From positions 1,054,001 to 1,118,000 of the forward strand of contig CP034120.1 in NCBI GenBank assembly GCA_003856375.1: a stretch of DNA of 64,000 nucleotides, read 5' to 3'. Numbering within the stretch: position 1 is the stretch's first letter; the number at the start of each line of letters is the position of its first letter. Below the pieces are notes generated by a model. It worked only from the letters and a program-made list of their open reading frames with translations. It was not told the origin of the DNA and did not search any database. Origin of the DNA: Glaciecola amylolytica. GTDB taxonomy: Bacteria > Bacteroidota > Bacteroidia > Flavobacteriales_D > Crocinitomicaceae. Shown here one piece after another: positions 7,895 to 15,477 of the stretch. The translations under genes and the position numbers were made by a program.

Positions 7895-8259
7895 TTGGAT
7901 GAACTGAACATTTACGGTGCATCCCGCCTGGGAATGATTGACCGGGAGATTGATCTGTTTATCAATGGAACAGAGCAGGCTGCTCCGGTTTATCCACCTG
8001 CGGAACCTGAAGTTCATACTTTGGGATATAAGAAGTATGAGATCACGAATTATCTGGGTATTGTTGAAGACGTAATTACTGATAAAATCCAGGAAGAAAG
8101 AACTACACCAACTCAAACTGCCGTACAACAATCTGTTCAAAAAATCTATCTTCGTATGAGGATAAATCCGTGCCATATAATAATGAACGAGAACTTCTAA
8201 AAGCAAATCCTGGTGCTACTAATGAAGGAGGGCAATGGTGGATAACAATTAATAGATAA
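7895..8259 (+). pseudogene. RHS core fragment with toxin C-terminal tail
   Basis: Codons from 7895 to about 8085 match the RHS core block near 1326-1510 (NIYGASRLG to NYLG). Homology is then lost well before the DPLGL end, and the first frame stops at 8198-8200. In a neighbouring frame, from about 8140, the reading ...VPYNNERELLKANPG...WWITINR runs to a stop at 8257-8259, two bases before the next gene. That looks like the true end of a third toxin. So an internal deletion and a frameshift destroyed this RHS gene while leaving its tail and the adjacent gene. The left junction abuts the IS1-like element. Confidence 0.75.
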
Positions 8260-8261
8260 TT

Positions 8262-9020
8262 ATGAAATTAACTAATTATATCGGAGTAATAATATTCTTG
8301 ATTTTAATGGGATGTAATAGTTCAAAATTAAAAGAAAAGAAAATATTTTTTAAGAACGGAAATTTAAAAGAGAAATATTTTGTAGATAAAAAAAATCGTA
8401 AACAGGGTTTAAGTTATCAATATTATCCAAATGGAGAACTAGAAATAAAGGCAAAATTTAAGAATAATATTCAGGTCGATACTTCGTTTAATTATTTGGA
8501 TAATGGTCATTTGAATGTAGTTGTAATATATGATAGTAAAGGGCTGAAAATGAAGGAAATTGGATTGTTTTCAAATCAAAAAACTCATATAATACAAAGT
8601 TATTTTGTTGATGGTGGCGGTCGAATTAGTGCATATAGAGAATACTTTGAGAATGGAATGCTCAATGAATCCGCTTCTGATTTTGCAGCACTTGAGTTTT
8701 ATGGAGAGGATAAAGATTCTATAAGGGTAAAGTTATACAATTGTAGTTTTTCGGATTCGGTTCGGGTAAATATTATCCAGTCATTTAACTTTGAGTATAG
8801 TTTTGACGCCCGTGTTATTAGAACGATGAAATTTTCCAAAACAAAAAATCTGAAGTTTAAACTTTTGAAATCGGACTTTATAAAAAACAAAGTAAATATT
8901 CAAATACTGACTGAAAAATGGGAGTCATCTAAGCTCAAGAAGGTAAATAGCTATCCGATACAAATTTCGAAAGGTACTTTTCCAAAGGATAATGTTGAGG
9001 GAATTTATAAAGTTTATTAG
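8262..9020 (+). CDS. MORN/YwqK-like lipoprotein, presumed immunity protein of third cassette
   Basis: 252 residues with a lipoprotein signal (hydrophobic segment then LMGC, Cys at about 18), so it should be membrane-anchored outside the cytoplasm. Residues about 25-90 show repeats of the NG-L/I-K/E...F-(K)N type (KNGNLKEKYF, YPNGELEIKAKF), as in YwqK/MORN-variant proteins. It starts two bases after the remnant toxin tail, the position expected of an immunity gene, and its stop abuts the 27-nt boundary repeat. A periplasmic lipoprotein immunity would fit a toxin acting at the envelope. It may equally be a stand-alone lipoprotein. Confidence 0.7.
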   Translation: MKLTNYIGVIIFLILMGCNSSKLKEKKIFFKNGNLKEKYFVDKKNRKQGLSYQYYPNGELEIKAKFKNNIQVDTSFNYLDNGHLNVVVIYDSKGLKMKEIGLFSNQKTHIIQSYFVDGGGRISAYREYFENGMLNESASDFAALEFYGEDKDSIRVKLYNCSFSDSVRVNIIQSFNFEYSFDARVIRTMKFSKTKNLKFKLLKSDFIKNKVNIQILTEKWESSKLKKVNSYPIQISKGTFPKDNVEGIYKVY

Positions 9021-9046
9021 ATAGTATTATCAATTCTCACTTTTGG
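9020..9046 (+). repeat. 27-nt cassette-boundary repeat, site 3
   Basis: Begins GATAGTATTATCAATTCTCA and matches the 3974-4000 copy in about 22 of 27 positions. Its first base is the last base of the TAG stop of the preceding lipoprotein gene. Confidence 0.6.
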
Positions 9047-9077
9047 AGATTTAAATATCTAAGTAATCATATTTATT

Positions 9078-9389
9078 ATGATAGTATTAGTGGGATGGGT
9101 TTATAGTTTATACCGTAAGAATTATGAAAAAGAAATCCTAACAGAAACTGCAACAAAGAAGACATGGGCAATATATTTTGAAAACCGAGAAGGCAAAGGT
9201 ATTGTTGGTACACGCTTTTATTATTATAATCAAAAGAATAAAAGAATTGAGTTTGATCAGCATAAATATTTTAAGGACTTGAAAATTGGAGATACTGTCC
9301 TGATTGAATATGCTATAGAGGATAATTCTGTTGCTCATGTCGTTGACAAATATTACATGCAGAAACACAAAAAGTTGAAAAATAATTAG
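9078..9389 (+). CDS. Small hypothetical membrane-anchored protein
   Basis: 103 residues with one N-terminal hydrophobic segment (about 2-13) followed by a charged, beta-rich domain (GDTVLIEYAIEDN). Small Bacteroidota proteins of this build are common next to toxin cassettes, but I cannot name a family. It lies between a boundary repeat and a DUF922-like gene, so it may be a cargo or orphan immunity gene. It is AT-rich like the toxin tails. Confidence 0.55.
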   Translation: MIVLVGWVYSLYRKNYEKEILTETATKKTWAIYFENREGKGIVGTRFYYYNQKNKRIEFDQHKYFKDLKIGDTVLIEYAIEDNSVAHVVDKYYMQKHKKLKNN

Positions 9390-9448
9390 TGCTTAACGAT
9401 TTATGTTTTGGCTAAAAATAAATTAGATAGCTTTATTAGAATGAAACA

Positions 9449-10060
9449 ATGAGAGTAGCGATTCTTTTTATGATGGTGTGTGTGTTAGGGTTTGGATCTC
9501 TTTCAGTCAAAAGAAATGATGTTGACGGGCAATATAATCGACTAACTCCGGGAGTCCAGGACAGTACTATTTTATGGAATAAACAGCGAAAGCTTACTTG
9601 GGATGATTTTCGGGGTGTTGCAGATTCGTTGAGTAGCTATAAAGCAATGACTTATGTTCAAATTGGACTTGTATCAGAGGAAAAGAAGGGTTATATTATT
9701 GTTGATGTGCCAACATATTTCTTTAAAAATTTATCGTGGAAAAAAGAAAAAACTTCTATCCTTTTAACACATGAACAGTTACATTTTGATATAGCTGAAT
9801 TAATAGCTAGAAAGATCAGAAAAGAGTTTTTGAATTATAAACCCATCAATTATAAGAATACGTATATTGATTTACAGGAAATTTATAGAGTTAATTATCG
9901 AGTTAAGTTGGACAGCCTCAACAAATCCTATGACAGCGAAACCAAGCACGGTGTGATCAAAGACAAACAAAAGGAATGGGAGTTGAAGATCGCAAGAGAA
10001 TTAAAAGCATTGGAGAAATATGCTGGTATGAGGGTTGTAATAAAGCGTCTGGGGGAATAG
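9449..10060 (+). CDS. DUF922-like secreted zinc-peptidase-type protein
   Basis: 203 residues. An N-terminal hydrophobic stretch (about 1-19) looks like a signal peptide. The segment LTWDDFRG (about 50-57) followed by THEQLHFDIAE (about 110-120) is the pattern of DUF922 proteins, with an HExxH zinc-binding motif (HEQLH). Catalytic activity is inferred from that motif only. Base composition rises towards the 3' end (from about 9900), suggesting a mosaic origin. The stop at 10058-10060 is immediately followed by a boundary repeat, as for the immunity-type genes upstream. Confidence 0.7.
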   Translation: MRVAILFMMVCVLGFGSLSVKRNDVDGQYNRLTPGVQDSTILWNKQRKLTWDDFRGVADSLSSYKAMTYVQIGLVSEEKKGYIIVDVPTYFFKNLSWKKEKTSILLTHEQLHFDIAELIARKIRKEFLNYKPINYKNTYIDLQEIYRVNYRVKLDSLNKSYDSETKHGVIKDKQKEWELKIARELKALEKYAGMRVVIKRLGE

Positions 10061-10242
10061 GGTAGTGTTATCAAACATCACTTCTGACAATTAGAAATGT
10101 TTAATGAGTTGGTTTTTAATTGATAATCTGTTTTAATATTGAAAAAACAAGTGAGGCTAATCCCTCACTTGTTTCATTTTAAGTCATTTTGAATACTCGA
10201 AATGTAATAAGTTCGTTCTATGTGTTCTCAAACATCACCTGA
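10061..10242 (+). repeat. ~182-bp hairpin element B (right edge of RHS island)
   Basis: Starts with the 27-nt repeat (GGTAGTGTTATCAAACATCA, 10061-10087; about 25 of 27 match to 3974-4000) directly after a stop codon. It ends with a degenerate same-orientation copy (GTGTTCTCAAACATCACC, 10222-10239). A perfect 12-bp stem (10145-10156 with 10163-10174) sits in the middle, flanked by A- and T-tracts. The sequence around the hairpin and up to the right end matches element A (4050-4158) at most positions. To the right the sequence becomes single-copy. Confidence 0.7.
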
Positions 10243-10307
10243 ATGAATCACTAAATATTGTATTCGAAAAGAAAAGTAGTTTCCTGATAGAAGGAAAATC
10301 AAATGAT

Positions 10308-10315
10308 TATTTTTG
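10308..10315 (+). promoter_or_regulatory. Candidate -7 element
   Basis: TATTTTTG fits the Bacteroidota -7 consensus TAnnTTTG, about 80 nt before the gene at 10399. No clear -33 TTG was found at the expected spacing. The remaining gap (10243-10398) holds nothing else I can identify. Confidence 0.35.
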
Positions 10316-10398
10316 CGAGTCTGAATATAACCAGTAACAGGATATCAAATTCGAATTGAAGGAATAAGAAATGTTAGTAGGAGAATTTAAATAAAACA

Positions 10399-10800
10399 AT
10401 GCAGCAGTTCGATAAATTTAAAGCGGAACAGATATTTTCGGAAGCAGAAAAATTGTTCCATGAACATCGATTTAATGAAGCATTTGATTTGTTCAAAGAA
10501 ATAATTGAAATCAAAGAAATTGATAATGAACTTAAAGCTGAGGCCTATAATATGTTGGGATTAATCGTTTTATGGGATCCAGAAATAGATTTATTAGACG
10601 AAAGTGGGATCAGTTATTATAAAAAAGCAATAGCATTGGATGCTAATTGTATCTCAGCTTTAAGCAATATATTTACCCTTTATGGTGATAAAGTAGATAA
10701 TCATACCGATTTTGAACTTTTCAAATATTCAATTGGTAAACTTCGGGAGTTAAACTTTGAGTTTTCTTCTGATGAGCTTAAAAAGATTAATAAATACTAA
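10399..10800 (+). CDS. Small TPR-like hypothetical protein
   Basis: 133 residues, cytoplasmic and all-helical. Helix pairs at about 9-35 (EAEKLFHEHRFNEAFDLFKEII) and 45-75 have the spacing and the A/G/Y pattern of tetratricopeptide repeats, followed by YYKKAIALDANCISALSNI, a classic TPR helix pair. It probably mediates a protein contact. No enzymatic motif is visible. It lies outside the hairpin element closing the RHS island and is followed 30 nt later by another small gene. Confidence 0.65.
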   Translation: MQQFDKFKAEQIFSEAEKLFHEHRFNEAFDLFKEIIEIKEIDNELKAEAYNMLGLIVLWDPEIDLLDESGISYYKKAIALDANCISALSNIFTLYGDKVDNHTDFELFKYSIGKLRELNFEFSSDELKKINKY

Positions 10801-10830
10801 TAGTAGAGTAATATTCCATTTATAAAGATT

Positions 10831-11319
10831 ATGAGTAAATATTTAAGTTGTTTTGTTTTTGTCTTATTGAATATTGGTGTTTCCTTTTCTCAAGGAGAAC
10901 TCATAGGAGATGGGTTAGTATCAAATTTAGATTTGAAAATTGATACGACTATTTTTAATGGGCAAAAAGGGATGTTTTATTACAATACCACTGATCAAAG
11001 TATTGTTATGATTGCTTTTCTTGCCCCTCAGGAATATGAAATAGCTTTAAAGCAGCTTTTAGAAAAGGAAAATGAAAAGCGAGAAATTCAGGTGCTTTCA
11101 ACAGAAAAGAATTTATTTGAAGGAGTACAAAGTTTATTTCAAAAGGGAACAATAGAGAAGAAAGGTGTAAAATTATTTACCTATTCTTATCTGGTTGAAT
11201 ATTCTAAAAATCAAACATTTTTCTTGTTTGGATGTACAAAATCCAATGAAGATCGGCATGTAAAAGCATTTTATGAAGCGGCAGAATCTCTTGTGAAAAG
11301 AGTTAGTGTTGGGCATTGA
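10831..11319 (+). CDS. Secreted hypothetical protein
   Basis: 162 residues. A signal peptide with a likely cleavage after VSFSQ (about 21) predicts export to the periplasm. The mature part has no Cys-lipobox and no motif I recognise, and looks alpha/beta. It may be co-transcribed with the TPR-like gene 30 nt upstream. The following 184 bp (11320-11503) are AT-rich with AATTCGTAATT-type repeats and no gene. Confidence 0.6.
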   Translation: MSKYLSCFVFVLLNIGVSFSQGELIGDGLVSNLDLKIDTTIFNGQKGMFYYNTTDQSIVMIAFLAPQEYEIALKQLLEKENEKREIQVLSTEKNLFEGVQSLFQKGTIEKKGVKLFTYSYLVEYSKNQTFFLFGCTKSNEDRHVKAFYEAAESLVKRVSVGH

Positions 11320-11503
11320 GATAGGTAATGTGGTAATGCTCCAAATCTGTATCTGAAGGTTTTAGAGATATGCTATCTGCGAAATCTGAGTAAAAAACGC
11401 CAGTCAACTGAACTTTAAAGACTACCTTTTGGATTAAAACCTTTTCGATTACCTTAACTCACGATCAATTCGTAATTATGCATTAGTAATTCGTAATTAC
11501 AAA

Positions 11504-12580
11504 TCAAGCCTTCAAAACCCGCTTGTCGATCATCTTATTCTTATTCGCCAACTGACCGCAAGCTGCATCAATGTCTTTTCCGCGGCTTCTGCGCACATTC
11601 ACGATCAGGTTGCATTTTTCCTCTAAGAAACGCGCAAAATCATCTACTTTTTGGCGGTCTGCCTGTCGGTATTCACCGTCGTCGATTGGGTTGTATTCAA
11701 TGATATTGATCTTGCAGGGAACTATTTTTGCGAAATCCGCCAATTCGCGGGCGTCTTCCAAACCGTCGTTGAATTCTTTGAAAATGATGTATTCGAAGGT
11801 TACGCGGGATCCCGTTTTTTCATGGAAATACAACAAAGCCTCCGAAAGAGCTTCCAGGTTGTTGGTATCGTTGATATCCATGATTTTGGAACGCTTCGCA
11901 TCGTTTGCAGCGTGCAGCGATAAAGCCAGGTTGAATTTTACCTGATCATCACCGAGTTTCTTGATCATTTTGGCAATTCCGGCAGTGGAAACCGTGATGC
12001 GCTTCGGAGACATGCCCAAACCGTTTTCATCTGTCAGGATTTCCGTACTGCGAACCACATTCTTGTAATTCAATAACGGTTCACCCATTCCCATGTAAAC
12101 GATGTTGGAAAGGTTTGTGTTGTATTTGTCCGTTGCCAGATTTTTCAAATAAACCACCTGATCCACAATTTCTCCTGCACTCAGGTTGCGCATCATTTTG
12201 AGTCTTCCGGTGGCACAGAATGCGCAGGATAAACTGCATCCGACCTGGGAAGAGATACAAGCCGTCATCCGTGAAGTGGTTGGAATTAAAACGCCTTCAA
12301 CTACTTGACTTTGTCCTTCGATCCCGAAAGCACATTTAATGGTTTTATCACTGGAAATCTGTTGATCTTCTACTGTAATTCCATCGAAATAAAAAGCTTC
12401 CTGTAATTTCTCCTGCAAGCTTTTTCCGATGTTGGCCATGTCGTTGAAATCATGCACGTTTTTCTTCCAAATCCAATCATACACTTGCTTTGCGCGAAAT
12501 GCAGGTTCCCCGAATGCAACAATAGCTGCTTTCAGTTCTTCCAGGTTTAAATTACGGATATTGATCAATTTGGACGACAT
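11504..12580 (-). CDS. rlmN: Dual-specificity rRNA/tRNA (adenine C2) methyltransferase RlmN
   Basis: A radical-SAM enzyme that methylates C2 of A2503 in 23S rRNA and A37 in certain tRNAs. The CxxxCxxC iron-sulfur motif is seen in GCSLSCAFCATG, followed by the family signatures MGMGEPLLNY, LSLHA and the late VRRSRGKDIDAACGQL with its conserved Cys. I chose the ATG at 12580 (MSSKLINIRN, 358 residues). The in-frame start 45 nt upstream would put coding sequence across a good promoter (TTG-N20-TACCTTTG, 12600-12630). It is a single gene, convergent with the accessory genes to its left. Confidence 0.95.
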   Translation of the reverse strand: MSSKLINIRNLNLEELKAAIVAFGEPAFRAKQVYDWIWKKNVHDFNDMANIGKSLQEKLQEAFYFDGITVEDQQISSDKTIKCAFGIEGQSQVVEGVLIPTTSRMTACISSQVGCSLSCAFCATGRLKMMRNLSAGEIVDQVVYLKNLATDKYNTNLSNIVYMGMGEPLLNYKNVVRSTEILTDENGLGMSPKRITVSTAGIAKMIKKLGDDQVKFNLALSLHAANDAKRSKIMDINDTNNLEALSEALLYFHEKTGSRVTFEYIIFKEFNDGLEDARELADFAKIVPCKINIIEYNPIDDGEYRQADRQKVDDFARFLEEKCNLIVNVRRSRGKDIDAACGQLANKNKMIDKRVLKA

Positions 12581-12599
12581 GTTTACGACAATAGGGCTA

Positions 12600-12630
12600 C
12601 AAAGGTACGGCTCTTTTCCCGACAATTCAA
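12600..12630 (-). promoter_or_regulatory. Promoter of rlmN
   Basis: On the minus strand, TTG (12630-12628), 20 nt, then TACCTTTG (12607-12600): a good match to the Bacteroidota -33/-7 pattern, about 20 nt before the chosen rlmN start. Confidence 0.55.
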
Positions 12631-12644
12631 TAAATCAGAAGAAC

Positions 12645-14513
12645 TTACAATTTTTTATAATCTTCGTAAAGGGTATTCAGGAAGTAAGAACAGTTCAATT
12701 CTTCGCGTTTGAAGTCTTTCGGCGAGTAAGTATTGTCGCCCACGATCTTCTGTTCCATGTAATAAGTGAAGTTTCCTTTGTTCGTTCCCCAGCCGTATCC
12801 GCGGATAATTGCGTGGAAAGCAAATTGCGGAACTTTCGGGTTCATCAGATCCTTGCTGTACGGGTAACGTGCCGGTTCACCTTTCATCTGGTAGATCAGC
12901 GTTGCAGCAATGTCAGCTTGTGATCCGACAACATCCATGCGTTTCCCACGATAGGATTTTTTGATCGGTTCTCCGTAAAACAAAAGTGGAACGTGGTAGA
13001 ATTTCCCTTTCCCCGGATCAACCATTCCCGGCGCAGCATGTCCGTGATCTGCTACAAAAACGAAAAGCGTGTTCTTGTACCAGGAATGCTTCTTACAGTT
13101 TTTAATAAACTCACCCAAACATTCGTCGGCGTAAACCAAAGAATTCATGAAATCGGCTTCTTCACCGGTGAAATGTTTTCCTTTTCCTTTCGGTTGGTCA
13201 TACGGAGCGTGCGTACTTCCTGTAAAAGCACATTGCATGAAAGGTTTCTTATGATCGTTGATTTCCTTGATCAGGAACTTATATAAGTCCCGATCGTAAA
13301 AATTGAGCTTTCCGCGAGGCAGGTCCGAAGGGAAATCAGTTTCGTCTTTCACCACGTCAAATCCGTGATCCATAAAATATCCTCCGATGTTTCCGTACTT
13401 TAAATCGCCGCTGAAAATGTAGGAACTGTGATAACCCCAGGCTTCCATATCTTCGTTCAGACAATGCAGTTTGCGGTGTTTTTCCGGTTGCATGGAAATA
13501 GAAACTTCCGGAAGGGTATAATGCCCGCTGAAAATACTCGAATTCCCAATTTCAGAAGTCGTTCCCGTTGCATAAATATTGGTAAAAAGAACTCCGTTTT
13601 TAGCCAGCTTGTCGAAATTCGGAGTAGCACCTTTGTTCGGTCCCAAACTTCCGATTGCCTCTGCCGACCAGCCTTCCAGAACAATAAACACCACATTCGG
13701 GCGATTATTCTCCAGGAAATAGTTTGAATGCTCTTTCGGATAACTGTACCATTCTTCGACAGTTTTACGTGCCAAAACCTTATCTACTTTCGGAATGAAT
13801 GCGTCGATCTCCGAACGATTGTAAAGCAGGTAACTCTTCCCGAAGAAATAGAGCGAATTGATCGAAATATCGTTTGCAATTGCCTTGTTGGAATAACTCG
13901 AAGCGTTGATATTCAAAGGAACCGGTTGAAATCCTCCTCTCAGGGAAACAAAAAGCAAGAATAAAACGACTGCATACGTTACAGGTAAAGCAATCCATTC
14001 AAATGCATGACGGACCGTTGCCAGATTTAAAGATCCCTTTTTAAAGAATTTCCGGGAAAGAAAAATATAAATCGTTAATTGGATCAAGGCATACAAAATA
14101 TACCAGAAAATCATCGAATAATTAGCTGTTCGTGCTACTTCATCCGGATGTGACAAGTGCATGAAAACGCGCGAAGTCAGCTTGTGATTCCATTCTCCGT
14201 AAGCCACGATTTCGCCGGCCTGAACCAAAACGAGAAACACAATCGAAGCAATCAATGTGATTCTGAAAAGACGTCCCCACCACTTCCAATTACTGTAATG
14301 CTGAATCAAACGGAACAAAAACGGAAGAGCGGAAAGCCCGGCCGCAGTTGCCAGATCCAGTCGGAAAGAGTAAATAAAACTTAGTAACCATTCGCCTAAA
14401 CCAACTTCCTTCAGTTTCCCGAAATGGTGAATTGAAAACAGAATCCGATGAATGTCAAAACAGACAATCCAGAAAAGAATAAGCTTAAAAACATCGCGAA
14501 AAGGACGAAGCAT
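12645..14513 (-). CDS. LTA synthase-like sulfatase-fold membrane transferase
   Basis: 622 residues. Five membrane segments fill the first ~195 residues (about 9-30, 40-68, 80-103, 130-150, 172-193). An extracytoplasmic alkaline-phosphatase/sulfatase domain follows from about 268. Metal-site motifs typical of the LtaS/OpgB/EptA superfamily are visible: VVFIVLEGWSAE with the metal-binding Glu, a Thr/Ser-rich nucleophile region (TGTTSEIGNSS) and FVADHGHA. Gram-positive LtaS polymerises glycerol phosphate. In a Gram-negative, transfer of phosphoglycerol or phosphoethanolamine to a glycan or lipid is more likely, but the substrate cannot be read from sequence. A TAAATTTG promoter box lies 20 nt before the start. 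Confidence 0.85.
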   Translation of the reverse strand: MLRPFRDVFKLILFWIVCFDIHRILFSIHHFGKLKEVGLGEWLLSFIYSFRLDLATAAGLSALPFLFRLIQHYSNWKWWGRLFRITLIASIVFLVLVQAGEIVAYGEWNHKLTSRVFMHLSHPDEVARTANYSMIFWYILYALIQLTIYIFLSRKFFKKGSLNLATVRHAFEWIALPVTYAVVLFLLFVSLRGGFQPVPLNINASSYSNKAIANDISINSLYFFGKSYLLYNRSEIDAFIPKVDKVLARKTVEEWYSYPKEHSNYFLENNRPNVVFIVLEGWSAEAIGSLGPNKGATPNFDKLAKNGVLFTNIYATGTTSEIGNSSIFSGHYTLPEVSISMQPEKHRKLHCLNEDMEAWGYHSSYIFSGDLKYGNIGGYFMDHGFDVVKDETDFPSDLPRGKLNFYDRDLYKFLIKEINDHKKPFMQCAFTGSTHAPYDQPKGKGKHFTGEEADFMNSLVYADECLGEFIKNCKKHSWYKNTLFVFVADHGHAAPGMVDPGKGKFYHVPLLFYGEPIKKSYRGKRMDVVGSQADIAATLIYQMKGEPARYPYSKDLMNPKVPQFAFHAIIRGYGWGTNKGNFTYYMEQKIVGDNTYSPKDFKREELNCSYFLNTLYEDYKKL

Positions 14514-14532
14514 GAAATCTGATAATAGAGTA

Positions 14533-14540
14533 CAAATTTA
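14533..14540 (-). promoter_or_regulatory. Candidate -7 element of the LTA-synthase-like gene
   Basis: TAAATTTG on the minus strand, about 20 nt before the start at 14513. It exactly matches TAnnTTTG. The rest of the 14514-14799 gap shows no gene; it contains phrases such as CGCTGATAACGCTGATTGCG that recur in Bacteroidota intergenic DNA. Confidence 0.5.
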
Positions 14541-14799
14541 GAGCTTATTTCTTACGATGGTGATTTTGAAGTGCTTTTTGTGTTTAAACAGTTGTGGCGC
14601 ATATTTTCCCGCTGATAACGCTGATTGCGCAGACCAATTTAGTACTGCATTATCCAAATCAATTGGAGAAATAAAACGGTATGCTATTGGAGTTTTCATT
14701 TTTGATTTGCGGAATCCGCGAGATCTGCGGGAGATTCTTTCCTGATGGATTGCGGTAGAATTCCAGTTTTTTTTCAGAATTTTAAAGGAACTTTGATTT

Positions 14800-15477
14800 A
14801 TGAAAGTATTAGTTGTAGAAGACGAACCGGAAATGCTCGAGTCCATTGAACGGGCTTTGAAGCAGGAAAATGCTGTTGTGGAATCAGCTGCAAACTTGCA
14901 GGAAGCCCTCGATAAAGCATTGATTTACGAGTACGATTGCATCCTGTTGGATGTGAATTTACCCGATGGAAGCGGTTTGGAATTACTTCAGGAACTGAAA
15001 AACAACAACAAATCAGACGGAGTGCTCATTATTTCAGCCCGGAATTCCCTCGATGATAAACTGGAAGGATTGAATCTCGGAGCAGATGATTACCTGACGA
15101 AACCCTTTCATTTTTCGGAATTGATTGCACGGATTCGCTCGATAGTCAGAAGAAAAAAATTCGATGGAAACGCTTTGGTGGAAATCGGGAATATTCAGGC
15201 AGATGTTACGAACCAATCCGTTTCGGTTCATAATAAACCTGTGACCTTAAACCGGAAAGAATTTGCTATCTTGATGTATTTGATTTCCAATAAAGGCCGT
15301 TTGGTACATAAAACTGCCCTTGCAGAACATGTGTGGGGAGATAATATCGATGAATCAGATAATTTTGAGTTCATCTATTCTCAAATCAAAAATCTGAGAA
15401 AAAAAATGAATGATCTGGATTCCGGAATTGAAATTCAATCCATTTACGGAGTCGGATATAAACTGATCGAATCGTGA
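14800..15477 (+). CDS. OmpR/PhoB-type response regulator
   Basis: 225 residues. The receiver domain (about 1-115) has the acidic pair E7/D8, phospho-acceptor D51 (LLDVNLPDGSG), the Ser in IISA (79) and K101 (TKPF). A winged-helix DNA-binding domain (about 128-224) ends with the typical YSQIKNLRKKM...IYGVGYKL. It is a transcription factor activated by the kinase that overlaps its 3' end by 4 nt. A PepSY-like lipoprotein gene and a DUF2490 gene downstream are plausible regulon members. The upstream region has no clear -7 box. Confidence 0.93.
   Translation: MKVLVVEDEPEMLESIERALKQENAVVESAANLQEALDKALIYEYDCILLDVNLPDGSGLELLQELKNNNKSDGVLIISARNSLDDKLEGLNLGADDYLTKPFHFSELIARIRSIVRRKKFDGNALVEIGNIQADVTNQSVSVHNKPVTLNRKEFAILMYLISNKGRLVHKTALAEHVWGDNIDESDNFEFIYSQIKNLRKKMNDLDSGIEIQSIYGVGYKLIES

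Noticed and set aside
3756-10242. CRISPR array formed by the 27-nt repeats
   Set aside because: Spacing is irregular (218 bp to several kb), the repeats are degenerate, and no cas gene is present.
12429-12923. 164-codon plus-strand frame spanning the rlmN start and the end of the LTA-synthase-like gene
   Set aside because: It crosses two genes and the rlmN promoter on the other strand, with no family resemblance.
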